From positions 1-64,000 of the forward strand of contig NZ_JBHSBI010000024.1 of assembly GCF_042650645.1 (NCBI RefSeq): a stretch of 64,000 bases of DNA, given 5' to 3'. This document shows, in pieces, positions 40,205-48,540 of this stretch. The notes under the pieces are model-generated. The model did no database searches. It worked only from the letters and a program-made list of their open reading frames with translations, and was not told the origin of the DNA. The stretch comes from Nonomuraea purpurea (lineage in GTDB: Bacteria > Actinomycetota > Actinomycetes > Streptosporangiales > Streptosporangiaceae). Positions within the stretch are counted from its first letter, which is position 1; each line of letters begins with the position of its first letter. The position numbers were made by a program, and so were the translations under genes.

Positions 40205-40750
40205 TTAGAAAGGCGGCTCGTCGCTGAAGTCGCCGCCGCCGCTGAAGCCGCCGCCCTGCTGGCCGCCGCCGCCACCGCCACCGCCGCCGAAGCCGCCACC
40301 GCCCTGGGGCGAGGCGGGCGTCGCGGAGGCCCACGGGTCGTCAGCGGGACCGCCGCCGAAGCCGCCGCCCCCACCGCCCTGACGGGAGGTGCGGTTGACC
40401 TTGGCGGTCGCGTTACGCAGGGACGGGCCGACCTCGTCGACCTCGACCTCGTAGACCGTGCGCTTCTCGCCTTCCTTGGTCTCGTAAGACCGCTGCTTGA
40501 GCCGCCCCTGCACGATGACCCGCATGCCGCGCTGGAGGCTCTCGGCGGCGTTCTCCGCCGCCTGCCGCCACACGTTGCAGGTCAGGAAGAGGCTCTCGCC
40601 GTCCTTCCACTCGTTGGTCTGTCGATCCATGAACCGCGGAGTGGACGCGATGCGGAATCGAGCCACCGCTTGCCCCGTCGGGGTGAAGCGCAGCTCCGGG
40701 TCGTCGACCAGGTTGCCGACGATGGTGATTACGGTGTCGCCTGCTGCCAT
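40205..40750 (-). CDS. ssb: single-stranded DNA-binding protein
   Basis: A 181-residue SSB. The OB fold starts AAGDTVITIVGNLVDDPELR, with QTNEWKDGESLFLTCNVWRQ and RGMRVIVQGRLKQRSYETKE. A glycine-rich linker follows, then the acidic tip DFSDEPPF that recruits replication and repair proteins. Located between rpsF and rpsR, it is the essential housekeeping SSB. Confidence 0.97.
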   Translation of the reverse strand: MAAGDTVITIVGNLVDDPELRFTPTGQAVARFRIASTPRFMDRQTNEWKDGESLFLTCNVWRQAAENAAESLQRGMRVIVQGRLKQRSYETKEGEKRTVYEVEVDEVGPSLRNATAKVNRTSRQGGGGGGFGGGPADDPWASATPASPQGGGGFGGGGGGGGGQQGGGFSGGGDFSDEPPF

Positions 40751-40891
40751 GGCTAGCGCTCGCCTTCCTGCACGCCTTCGCTTGGGTTTCGGCTCAGACT
40801 ACGGGGGCTGTCCGACAAAGTCGGAAGCCAAGAGGAAATCCGCTCGTCGGCCCGCCGTTTCCGGGGGCCGGCTCAGCGGCTTCCCCTTCGG

Positions 40892-41182
40892 TCAGTGCAC
40901 GTCGGGACGCAGGACCTTGGTGCGCAGAATGCCCTCGTTGAGGTTCATCTGGCGGTCGAGCTCCTTGACCGTCGCGGGCTCCGCGGACAGGTCGATGACG
41001 GCGTAGATGCCTTCGGACTTCTTGTCGATGTCGTAGGCGAGACGGCGACGGCCCCAGACGTCGACCTTCTCCACGGTGCCGCCGTCGTTGCGGACCACGG
41101 TGAGGAACTGGTCGAGGGACGGCGCGACAGTGCGCTCATCGAGCGAAGGGTCCAGAATGACCATTACTTCGTAACGACGCAT
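40892..41182 (-). CDS. rpsF: 30S ribosomal protein S6
   Basis: A 96-residue S6 with MRRYEVMVILDPSLDERTVA, DVWGRRRLAYDIDKKSEGIY and the C-terminal MNLNEGILRTKVLRP. The ATG at 41182 is the family start; upstream extension to 41302 is shadow. S6 partners with S18 in the ribosome. First gene of the cluster. Confidence 0.97.
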   Translation of the reverse strand: MRRYEVMVILDPSLDERTVAPSLDQFLTVVRNDGGTVEKVDVWGRRRLAYDIDKKSEGIYAVIDLSAEPATVKELDRQMNLNEGILRTKVLRPDVH

Positions 41183-41375
41183 GCGGGACTCCAACCTCCT
41201 CTGGACTCTTGCGGTCACGACACTCTGCCGTGACAGGAGGACGCTGACGTTTGAACCCGGGCCGCCCCTTTCGGCGCCCTGGGGCGATGGATCGACCATC
41301 ACAACGCAGCGTGCTCAAGGTTACCAGCCGCAGGTACATGGGAAGGCCTTTAGGAAACCCAAGGGGGTGGTGGCA

Positions 41376-41690
41376 GTGCCACACGTGCTTCAGCCCTCCG
41401 AGAAGGAGCGGTTCAAGCTCACACTCAACACCGACGGCCGTTCACACCCGATGGAGAACGCCCTGGCGGTCGCCGCGCTCGGGTGCGGCCTCGTGGCGTT
41501 CGTCTCGACGTTCTGGATCTCCGCGCATCCGATCTCGGCCTGGTTCGGGACTCTGGGCTTCGGCGTCGGCCTCTATTCGCAGTACGTCTCCGTGACCACG
41601 CCGCAGCGCTCGCTCAACATCATCGGGATCGTCGGGTCGTTCGTGGGGGCCGCTCTCGGCATCGCCCACGGTGGGTTCCTCCCCCACTGA
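41376..41690 (+). CDS. small two/three-helix membrane protein upstream of rpsF
   Basis: A 104-residue protein. The cytoplasmic start is VPHVLQPSEKERFKLTLNTD, followed by three hydrophobic segments (LAVAALGCGLVAFVSTFWIS, WFGTLGFGVGLYSQYV, IIGIVGSFVGAALGIAHGG). AAGGGGG precedes the GTG at 41376 by 8 nt. It is divergent from rpsF. I do not recognise a family. Confidence 0.65.
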   Translation: MPHVLQPSEKERFKLTLNTDGRSHPMENALAVAALGCGLVAFVSTFWISAHPISAWFGTLGFGVGLYSQYVSVTTPQRSLNIIGIVGSFVGAALGIAHGGFLPH

Positions 41691-41716
41691 TCTCCCGCGT
41701 TTCCCGCGTACGTGCG

Positions 41717-41748
41717 ACGGCCCCGGTCACGCGTGCTCCCGGGGCCGT
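41717..41748. terminator. GC-rich hairpin between convergent small genes
   Basis: ACGGCCCCGG (41717-41726) pairs with CCGGGGCCGT (41739-41748). It lies after one small membrane gene and before the end of the convergent one. No T run. Confidence 0.5.
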
Positions 41749-41762
41749 GCCTGTATATGGGC

Positions 41763-41939
41763 TCACCCGATGTGCAGGTCGATGCCTAGCAGGACGAGGA
41801 ACCAGAGGAACACCGCGAGCAACGCCTCCGCGACGTCCTTGAGCAGGCCCGGGGTGATGTAGTGGTGCACCCAGCCCACGTAGATCCCCACGACGATGTA
41901 GATCAAGACGATCAGCGCCCGTAAGCGCCAGCGGCTCAT
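41763..41939 (-). CDS. small membrane protein, 58 residues
   Basis: Two hydrophobic helices (LRALIVLIYIVVGIYVGWV and LLAVFLWFLVLLGI) around a short loop HHYITPGLLKDVAE. The ATG at 41939 follows AGGAGAAAGG, a strong ribosome-binding site. Small proteins of this kind are common in Streptosporangiales. The function is unknown. It is divergent from nfo. Confidence 0.72.
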   Translation of the reverse strand: MSRWRLRALIVLIYIVVGIYVGWVHHYITPGLLKDVAEALLAVFLWFLVLLGIDLHIG

Positions 41940-42029
41940 ACCTTTCTCCTCAGGTAGGGGGTGCTTTGCGACTGCCCTGACAGCCCCCCGGCAAACGCAC
42001 AGGCATCTCGGCCCAGGCCCCCTCCGGCG

Positions 42030-42035
42030 TAAGCT
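42030..42035 (+). promoter_or_regulatory. -10 hexamer TAAGCT, leaderless promoter for nfo
   Basis: TAAGCT is 7 nt before the ATG at 42043 with no ribosome-binding site. Confidence 0.45.
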
Positions 42036-42042
42036 CCTTGGC

Positions 42043-42786
42043 ATGGTGCGAATCGGAGCTCATGTCGATCAGGACGATCCCGCCGCGCACGCGAAGGCGG
42101 TGGGGGCCGAGGTTGTGCAGTTCTTCCTCGGCGATCCCCAGGGCTACGACAAGCCCGTCCTGCCGGCCAAGCCGGTCGAGGGTGTGGACATCTACATCCA
42201 CGCCCCCTACCTCATCAACGTCGCCACCACCAACAACCGCATCAGGATCCCCAGCCGCAAGCTGCTCGACCAGCATCTCAAGGCGGCCGCGGGGCTGGGC
42301 GCCAAGGCGTTGATCGTGCACGGCGGCCACGTCAACAAGAACGACGATCCACAGTCGGGGTTCGACAACTGGCGCAAGGTGTTCGAGCGCATGGAGTGCC
42401 CGATCCCCGTCCTGATCGAGAACACCGCGGGCGGCGACAACGCGATGGCCCGCAAGCTGGAGCGCATCGCCCGGCTCTGGGAGGCGCTCGACGGGTTCGA
42501 CGTGGGGTTCTGTCTTGACACGTGCCACGCCCACGCGGGCGGCGAGGAGCTGGTCGACCTGGTCGACCGGGTCAAGGCCATCACGGGCCGGATCGACCTG
42601 GTCCACTGCAACGACTCGCGCGACGACTTCGACTCGGGCGCCGACCGCCACGCCAATCTGGGCAAGGGGAAGATCGACTCCGAGCTGATCCTGGCGGTCT
42701 GCCGGGCGGCGGGGGCGCCGATCGTGGTGGAGACGCCGGGCGACGGCCAGGCGGAGGACATCGCGTTCCTGAGGAAGAACCTCTAG
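42043..42786 (+). CDS. nfo: deoxyribonuclease IV (AP endonuclease family 2)
   Basis: A 247-residue TIM-barrel enzyme that cleaves 5' of abasic sites in base-excision repair. Metal-site residues are in the family motifs: RIGAHVDQ, YIHAPYLINVAT, LIVHGGHV, LIENTAGG, GFCLDTCHAHAGG, LVHCNDSRDDFDSGADRHAN and IVVETPGD. All three zinc-binding regions are intact. It begins directly at a predicted leaderless promoter. Confidence 0.94.
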   Translation: MVRIGAHVDQDDPAAHAKAVGAEVVQFFLGDPQGYDKPVLPAKPVEGVDIYIHAPYLINVATTNNRIRIPSRKLLDQHLKAAAGLGAKALIVHGGHVNKNDDPQSGFDNWRKVFERMECPIPVLIENTAGGDNAMARKLERIARLWEALDGFDVGFCLDTCHAHAGGEELVDLVDRVKAITGRIDLVHCNDSRDDFDSGADRHANLGKGKIDSELILAVCRAAGAPIVVETPGDGQAEDIAFLRKNL

Positions 42787-42801
42787 CGAATACACACAGC
42801 C

Positions 42802-42810
42802 TGTGGATAA
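42802..42810. promoter_or_regulatory. perfect DnaA box
   Basis: TGTGGATAA, the exact complement of TTATCCACA, just after the nfo stop codon in a 63-bp gap between convergent genes. A single site. Confidence 0.35.
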
Positions 42811-42849
42811 CTTCCCTGGATTACCGAGAACAAGAAACGGGTATAGACA

Positions 42850-43914
42850 TCAGCCCGCCCAGGCCCCGCTGAGGAACCGGGTAGCGTTGAGGATCATGAG
42901 CGGCCCGGAGATCAACGCGTAGACCGCGATCACCCACGTCCTCCGGGTCGCCACCTTGGCGATCAGCACCCACAGCGGGAAGTACAGCACCAGCGAGCGC
43001 GGGATCGACAGGTAGTACGCCGACGTCATCAGGGCCGCGGCCTGCGCCCCCGTGTAGACGGCCTCGCTCCACCTGCGCAGTACGATCAGCCAGACGAGCA
43101 CGCCGACGGCCACCACGGCCCCGACGATCTCCATCCGGAACGCGACCGCGAAGTCGTCACCGCCCATGGCCGCCTGCCAGGTCGTCTTCCACGCCTCCCA
43201 TGGCCAGGCGAAGTCGCGCCCCCATCCGGCCTCCTGCGCGTGCTTCCACGCCAGCCAGTCGCCCGACCTGCGGAAGTGGTAGATCGAGTACGCCACCAGC
43301 GGAACGAACGGCAGCGCCAGCCACCCCGCCCGCCGCGGCGACTCCTTGCGCATGAAGAACTCCACGACGAGCGCCAGCGCCAGGAACAGCCCGGTGATGC
43401 GTACGCAGGAGGCCCCCGCCGCCAGCGCCGCGGCCTGGGGCCAGTTCCCCTGCCTGGCCGCCAGCCACGCCGAAATCGCGAAGGCCAGGAAGAGCGACTC
43501 GCTGTAGCCCGCCGTCAGGAACACCGCCATCGGGAAGAGCAGCAGCGCCAGCACGGCCATCCACCCTTGGGCGCCCTCTAACTCGGCCAGCCGGGCCAGC
43601 GCCACCATGGCCACCGCCCCGGCGACCAGCGAGATCAGCATCCCGGCCAGTGACCAGTCGGGGATGACGACGTGCACCGCCCGCAGCAGGATCGGCAGTC
43701 CGGGGAAGAACGCGGGCAGTCCGTCGTCCGGGGGCTTGCCCGGCTCGCCGTCGTAGCCGTACTGGGCGATCGTGATGAACAGCCCGGAATCCCACTTGCG
43801 CCATTTGTCGGCGTACTCGGCCAGCGTCACGCCGAGCAGCGTCGACACCAGGATCCCCGCCCGCGATCCGAACCAGAGCAGCAGCGCGTCCCGGCCGGCC
43901 GAGCGGGTGATCAT
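42850..43914 (-). CDS. polytopic mannosyltransferase-like membrane protein (PIG-V type)
   Basis: A 354-residue protein with at least nine hydrophobic segments. The catalytic-type acidic motif follows helix 1 (LAEYADKWRKWDSGLFITIA). Then come YGYDGEPGKPPDDGLPAFFP, YSESLFLAFAISAWLAARQG and SIPRSLVLYFPLWVLIAK. WDS..AQYGYD and YSE are typical of GT-C mannosyltransferases related to PIG-V that use polyprenyl-phosphate sugars. It overlaps the next gene's stop by 4 nt, and the two are likely one operon. Confidence 0.75.
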   Translation of the reverse strand: MITRSAGRDALLLWFGSRAGILVSTLLGVTLAEYADKWRKWDSGLFITIAQYGYDGEPGKPPDDGLPAFFPGLPILLRAVHVVIPDWSLAGMLISLVAGAVAMVALARLAELEGAQGWMAVLALLLFPMAVFLTAGYSESLFLAFAISAWLAARQGNWPQAAALAAGASCVRITGLFLALALVVEFFMRKESPRRAGWLALPFVPLVAYSIYHFRRSGDWLAWKHAQEAGWGRDFAWPWEAWKTTWQAAMGGDDFAVAFRMEIVGAVVAVGVLVWLIVLRRWSEAVYTGAQAAALMTSAYYLSIPRSLVLYFPLWVLIAKVATRRTWVIAVYALISGPLMILNATRFLSGAWAG

Positions 43915-45233
43915 CGAAGCACTGATGCCAGCGTGAAGCGGTCACGGGCGTCGTTGAACACGCCGCCCGCCGGGTCGTCGATGTCCGCCTGGCGCACCAC
44001 GTCATTGTCGGGACGCAGGATGTCGCGAACCACAAACGCCATCATGATGCCGATCGTAATGATCCGCCCCCATACGGCGGTGAAGTACGTGTCATCACCG
44101 ATGCCCAGATCGTTCCTGCTGAGCGGCGGCTGGGACAGCAGATAGAGCCAGATGGCCGCGAAATACCAGACCTCGGCGAGCTGCCACAGCGCGAGCGGCT
44201 TCCAGTTGGGCCTGGCCAGCACGGCGAACGGCACCAGCCAGAGCACGAACTGCGGCGACCACACCTTGTTCGTCATCATGAAGGCGGCCAGCGCCAGGAA
44301 GCAGATCTGGGCCAGCCTGGGCCGGCGCGGCGCGGCCAGCGTGAGCACGGCGATGCCCAGGCACAGGGCGGCCAGTGAGAACATGCCGAGCGTGCTCACG
44401 TCGCCCTCGCCCACGATCGGCCAGCCCTTGTTCTGGAAGAACAGCCAGGGCGAGCCCCAGTCGACCCCGCGTTCGGCGGAGAAGACGTAGAAGCGGCGCC
44501 AGCCCTCCCAAGCGAAGATCATGAAGGGGGCGTTGACCACGATCCACGCGCCGGCAGCCGAGCCCATGGTGACCAAGAACGGTCGCCATCGCCCGGTGCG
44601 CCACGTCAGCAGGAACAGCGCGCCCGCGAACATCAACGGGTAGAACTTGGTCGCTATCGCCAGCCCGAGCAACACCCCGGCCAGCACCTGCCGCTGCCGC
44701 GCCCAGGCCAGCAGCACGCCCATCGACAGCGCGCCGGCGACCAGGTCCCAGTTGATGTAGGCGGCCAGCACCACCGCGGGCGAGATCGCGTACCAGAGTG
44801 CGTCCCACCGCCTGGTCGGCCCGGCCACCGCCGCCATCAGCAGGACGCCCGCCACGAGGCTGACGCCGAGCAGGACGACCGTCAGGTCGTAGAACCTGAC
44901 CGCCTGCGCGACCCTGTCGGGCTCCACCCAGCGGGCGATCCAGCTGAAGACCTGCATGACCTCGCCCAGCACGACCGGGTACTCGACCTGCTTGTCGAAG
45001 GGCACGTGGGCGAAGTAGGGGTTCTGGGTCGCCAGCTCTCTGTCGAAGTAGAGCGGGTAGATGTCGGTGTAACAGAAGTTCGTGTATGTCGAGACCTGGT
45101 CGTTCCAGCCGCCGGTGCGGCAGGGCAGCCGCACCACGTACGCGAGGGTCGCCCCCAGGGCCGCGATGATCCCCAGGGGCAGGAACGGGACGGCACGCGC
45201 CACCAGCGGGACGCGTGCCTCCGTGCTCGTCAC
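43911..45233 (-). CDS. GT87-family membrane glycosyltransferase
   Basis: A 440-residue protein with about 11 hydrophobic segments. It has CRTGGWNDQVSTYTNFCYTD after helix 1, YPVVLGEVMQVFSWIARWVE, YKFYPLMF-like AIATKFYPLMFAGALFLLTW and TNKVWSPQFVLWLVPFAVLA. These are hallmarks of the actinobacterial DUF2029/GT87 alpha-mannosyltransferases that extend lipoglycans with polyprenyl-phosphate mannose. It ends 4 nt into the PIG-V-like gene and starts 4 nt into the PBP gene, so the three are coupled, tying it to envelope assembly. Confidence 0.8.
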   Translation of the reverse strand: MTSTEARVPLVARAVPFLPLGIIAALGATLAYVVRLPCRTGGWNDQVSTYTNFCYTDIYPLYFDRELATQNPYFAHVPFDKQVEYPVVLGEVMQVFSWIARWVEPDRVAQAVRFYDLTVVLLGVSLVAGVLLMAAVAGPTRRWDALWYAISPAVVLAAYINWDLVAGALSMGVLLAWARQRQVLAGVLLGLAIATKFYPLMFAGALFLLTWRTGRWRPFLVTMGSAAGAWIVVNAPFMIFAWEGWRRFYVFSAERGVDWGSPWLFFQNKGWPIVGEGDVSTLGMFSLAALCLGIAVLTLAAPRRPRLAQICFLALAAFMMTNKVWSPQFVLWLVPFAVLARPNWKPLALWQLAEVWYFAAIWLYLLSQPPLSRNDLGIGDDTYFTAVWGRIITIGIMMAFVVRDILRPDNDVVRQADIDDPAGGVFNDARDRFTLASVLR

Positions 45234-47941
45234 TGGCCCTCGGGCTTATTGGCAAACGGCAGCCCGCGGCTGGATCTGGGTTCTGGTGCCGAGCCGGGCC
45301 CCGCGACCCCCGCGTCGTCGGCGGTCTGCGGGGCCGCCGGGTCGCCGTTGGGGTCGTCGATGGTGACGTCGCTGTTGCCGTTGTCGTTGCCGTTGTCGTT
45401 GCCGTTGTTGCCGTTGCCACAGGGCGGGATCAGACATTCCTGATCGGGCTGGCCCTCGTCGTCGAACGGGTTGTCGCCGCTGTCGAACGGGTTGTCCGGC
45501 GTCTCGGTCTCCGTCGGCTTGGGCGCCGGGCTCGGCACGATGTTCTCGGGCTGCCCCTCGTCGGCCCTGGCGGGGAACTGCTCGATCTCCTTGCCCTCGT
45601 GCGCGAGCTGCATGAACCTCTGCCAGACGAGCGTGGGCGGGCCGGCGCCCTCGAACTGGAGGGACACTTCCCTGGCCGTGGTGTAGGGCTTGGCCGGGCT
45701 GTACCGCTTGTTGGCCTTGCTCTCGGGGTTGTCGCTGGGATAGACGGGGCAGTTGGAGTGACGGGGCTTGACGACCTTGCCCGACTTCGTCCGGCACTCC
45801 TCGCGGTAGAACCCGACGGCGGCGGAGACCTGCGGCGTGTAGCCGACGAACCAGGCTTCCTTCTCGTCGTTGTTCGTCCCGGTCTTGCCGGCCGCCGGCC
45901 GGTTGCCCAGACCCTTGCCGCGCGCGGTGCCGCTGGTCAGCACCGCCTGCATGGCGACCGTGCTGTCGGCGGCGGCGCCCTCGCTGATGACCCGCTTGGG
46001 GGTCTTCAGCTCAGGGTAGGCGAGCGTCCCGTCGTTCAGCTTGACGGTCTCCACCACGTGGTGGCGGATGTACTTGCCGCCGTTGGCGAACATCGCGTAG
46101 CCCGCGGCCTGCTCGACCGGGGTCACCAGGGCGCTGCCGATGGCGAACTGGAAGTGATGCTCTTCGATGTCCTGCTCCATGCGCTGCTGATTGAACCCAG
46201 CGGCCTCGACCAGGTTCTTCACGTCATCGAGCTGGCCGGGCAGCTTGAACGCCATGGACACGAACGCGGTGTTGACCGACTCGGCCGTCGCCTTGACCAC
46301 GTCGACGGCCGGGCCGACGTTGTGACTGTTCTTGATGCCGCCCGGCTGCTGCCCCGGCAGCTTCTCCGGCACCGTCTGGTTGCCCGGCACGAAGCTCTTC
46401 AGCGAGTATCCGGCATTCAGCCAGGCCGCCAGCACGTACGGCTTGAACGCGGACGCGGCCTGCTTGGTCGACTGGAAGGGCTCGTTCCAGGGGTCGGTGA
46501 GGTAGTCATCGCCACCGTAGAACGCCACGACGCGCCCGGTCTTGGGCTCCACGGCGGCCAGACCGGCATGGAACTCGGTGTCCATACCCTTCGTCTGGCT
46601 CTTCACCGCCTCCTTCGCGGCCGCCATGAGCTTCCTGTCGAAGGTGGTGACGATCTTGTAGCCGTTCTGCTTGATCATGTCCTCGGTCACGCCGCGCTGC
46701 TCCAGCTCATCGAGCACCAGCTTGACCATGTAGCCCTTGTCGCCGCCCAGATCGTCCGCGGTGTACTTGATCGCCTTGGGGAACTTCGCGGTCTGCGGGA
46801 GCTGGCCGTACTTGTCGGGCCAGTACTTGGCCATGTTCTTGATGACCTCGTTGAACCGCCACCTGAGCCCGGGATCGTCGGCCTCCCAGTTCGGCCGCTG
46901 GATCCGCGCGGCGAGGTAGGCGCTCTGCTCGGGGGTCAGGTTCGCGGCGGTCGCCTTCTTGCCGAAGTACGCCTTCGCCGCGGCCTGGATGCCGTAGGCC
47001 CGTCCGAAGTTGACCGTGTTCAGGTAGGTCTTGAGGATCTCTTCCTTGCTCATGGTGTCGTCGAGCTTGACGGCGACGAAGATCTCGCTGACCTTACGCT
47101 TGATCGATACGTCCTGGCTGAGGCCGTCGAAGTAGCCGCGGGCCATCTGCTGGGTGATCGTCGAGGCGCCCTGAAGCTGCTGGCCGGTCGCGGTCATGTA
47201 CAGCGACCGGACCATACCGGGAATCGAGATGCCGGAGTCCTCGTAGAAGCTCGGGTTCTCGATGCCGATCGCCGCGTCCTGGACGCTCTCGGCCATCTGG
47301 TTGAGCTCGACGCTCTCCCGTTTCATGCCGAGCCTGGCGATCACGCTCTTCTTGTCGCTGTAGTAGATCGTGGTCTGCTGCGCGGTCGCGTCGGCCTGGG
47401 CCTCAGTGGGGACTTCCGTGTTGGCGTACGCGACCATGATCATGCCGAAGATGCCCGCGGCGAACACGACGACGCCGGCGACGACGATCTTCCAGTTCGG
47501 GATGAACCTGCGCCACCCGCCCCGGCCGCCGTCCTTCTTGGTCGGCGGGCCCGGAGGCTCGGGCGGCTCGCCCGAGCCCTTCCTGCGCGAGCGCCTGGGC
47601 GCGTCGCTGACCATCGTCTCCTGGTTACTCACCGTGCGCGGATCCTGGCGCGCGCGTGAGCGCCGCGGCGGCGGCTCGCCGTGCCCCGGCATCGGCTGCG
47701 CGGCGCGCGTCCGAGGAGAGTCGTCGTACGGCTGCGCGGCGCGCGTGGGCGGCGCATCGTCATACGAGTGCGCGGCCATGGCGCCCGTCTGCTCGTAAGC
47801 CGCCTCAGGACGACGCGACTGCTGCGCCGCTCCCCAGCCCGCTTCGCCGGTTTGCGGGGGAGAACTTTGGGGCACAGAACGGGATGAGTTGGACCGACGG
47901 CGTCTCCCCCCTCGGGGGGACTGGCCCGGCCCCTCATTCAT
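45230..47941 (-). CDS. ponA: class A penicillin-binding protein (glycosyltransferase/transpeptidase)
   Basis: Bifunctional peptidoglycan synthase of about 903 residues. It has a long charged, disordered cytoplasmic N-terminus (Arg- and Pro-rich), one transmembrane helix (IVVAGVVVFAAGIFGMIMVA) and a GT51 domain with GIENPSFYEDSG (catalytic Glu; the usual ED is EN) and QGASTITQQMARGYF. The transpeptidase domain has SAFK, SVNTAF and KTGTN. The C-terminal tail is Asp/Asn/Gly-rich (CGNGNNGNDNGNDNGNSD). The ATG at 47941 is used; a GTG at 47953 is possible. The order PBP-DUF5318-PadR-ino1 matches the ponA1 locus of mycobacteria. Confidence 0.94.
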   Translation of the reverse strand: MNEGPGQSPRGGRRRRSNSSRSVPQSSPPQTGEAGWGAAQQSRRPEAAYEQTGAMAAHSYDDAPPTRAAQPYDDSPRTRAAQPMPGHGEPPPRRSRARQDPRTVSNQETMVSDAPRRSRRKGSGEPPEPPGPPTKKDGGRGGWRRFIPNWKIVVAGVVVFAAGIFGMIMVAYANTEVPTEAQADATAQQTTIYYSDKKSVIARLGMKRESVELNQMAESVQDAAIGIENPSFYEDSGISIPGMVRSLYMTATGQQLQGASTITQQMARGYFDGLSQDVSIKRKVSEIFVAVKLDDTMSKEEILKTYLNTVNFGRAYGIQAAAKAYFGKKATAANLTPEQSAYLAARIQRPNWEADDPGLRWRFNEVIKNMAKYWPDKYGQLPQTAKFPKAIKYTADDLGGDKGYMVKLVLDELEQRGVTEDMIKQNGYKIVTTFDRKLMAAAKEAVKSQTKGMDTEFHAGLAAVEPKTGRVVAFYGGDDYLTDPWNEPFQSTKQAASAFKPYVLAAWLNAGYSLKSFVPGNQTVPEKLPGQQPGGIKNSHNVGPAVDVVKATAESVNTAFVSMAFKLPGQLDDVKNLVEAAGFNQQRMEQDIEEHHFQFAIGSALVTPVEQAAGYAMFANGGKYIRHHVVETVKLNDGTLAYPELKTPKRVISEGAAADSTVAMQAVLTSGTARGKGLGNRPAAGKTGTNNDEKEAWFVGYTPQVSAAVGFYREECRTKSGKVVKPRHSNCPVYPSDNPESKANKRYSPAKPYTTAREVSLQFEGAGPPTLVWQRFMQLAHEGKEIEQFPARADEGQPENIVPSPAPKPTETETPDNPFDSGDNPFDDEGQPDQECLIPPCGNGNNGNDNGNDNGNSDVTIDDPNGDPAAPQTADDAGVAGPGSAPEPRSSRGLPFANKPEGQ

Positions 47942-48019
47942 GCTGTTACTCACACGTCCTCGCAACGTCGTCGGATACAAAACGGCGGTTGGGCGTGAGG
48001 TTCTCGCCGCCCTTGGTCA

Positions 48020-48406
48020 TTACGCATGCCCGGCCAAATCAGGCGGACCGTTCCCGAGGACGTACGAAACCGTCAAGTGGTTCCAAGAGCAACCTTGGCA
48101 GACCTCGACAACGTACACCCGGAACTCATCGTAATCATGAGCCATAGCGACGAGTTCCGACGCGACCTTCGCCTGTCCGGCATGACGTCCGAGGGAATCC
48201 CCATAGACGTAGGTCACGTTGATGACGTTCTCCCGCTCGCAGACCGGGCACAGGCGTTCGGTCGTCTCGCCGAAGTGGCGCGCGGCGCGAAGGAGGTAGG
48301 GCTGTGCGTCACAGACGTCCCCGCGCGAGGCACGTCCGGCATGTAAGGAGCGGATCACCGCCCTTTTCGCCAGGCCGTAATCCACCACCCTTCGCTGTGA
48401 CCACAT
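48020..48406 (-). CDS. DUF5318 protein with two CxxC knuckles
   Basis: A 128-residue protein. It begins MWSQRRVVDYGLAKRAVIRS, then SRGDVCDAQPYLLRAARHFG, CPVCERENVINVTYVYGDSL and EFRVYVVEVCQGCSWNHLTV. The two C-x2-C pairs (CPVC and CQGC) suggest a zinc ribbon. Conserved next to ponA in Actinobacteria (Rv0049-like). The function is unknown. It reads into the ponA gene and may be co-transcribed with it. Confidence 0.85.
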   Translation of the reverse strand: MWSQRRVVDYGLAKRAVIRSLHAGRASRGDVCDAQPYLLRAARHFGETTERLCPVCERENVINVTYVYGDSLGRHAGQAKVASELVAMAHDYDEFRVYVVEVCQGCSWNHLTVSYVLGNGPPDLAGHA

Positions 48407-48496
48407 GAGCGCCAGACTACGGCGTTTTGCGCCTCCATCCCAACGGCTTGGCAGATTCGCTGATTGCAGCCATATAGCGACTCGACGTATCCTTGA

Positions 48497-48517
48497 GATG
48501 TATCGGCTCGATACATC
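48497..48517. promoter_or_regulatory. PadR operator-like inverted repeat
   Basis: GATGTATCG (48497-48505), 3 nt, CGATACATC (48509-48517): a perfect 9-bp inverted repeat that contains the ATGT...ACAT core of PadR operators. It lies 23 bp before the padR GTG and 91 bp from the divergent DUF5318 start. Autoregulation of padR and hence padR-ino1 is the likely effect. Confidence 0.7.
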
Positions 48518-48540
48518 GACGCGAGAGGGGGGCGGTTCCG

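Noticed and set aside
41183..41369. Possible S6:S18-type RNA leader before rpsF
   Set aside because: No conserved bulged CCG hairpin could be recognised with confidence by eye.
45360..45420. Short repeats near 45360-45420 considered as a CRISPR-like or regulatory array
   Set aside because: They encode the Asn/Gly/Asp tail of PBP1 (GNGND units); no spacers and no cas genes.
45215..47659. 814-residue open frame antisense to ponA
   Set aside because: High-GC shadow frame with repetitive Arg/Gly/Leu sequence, while the ponA frame has all PBP motifs.
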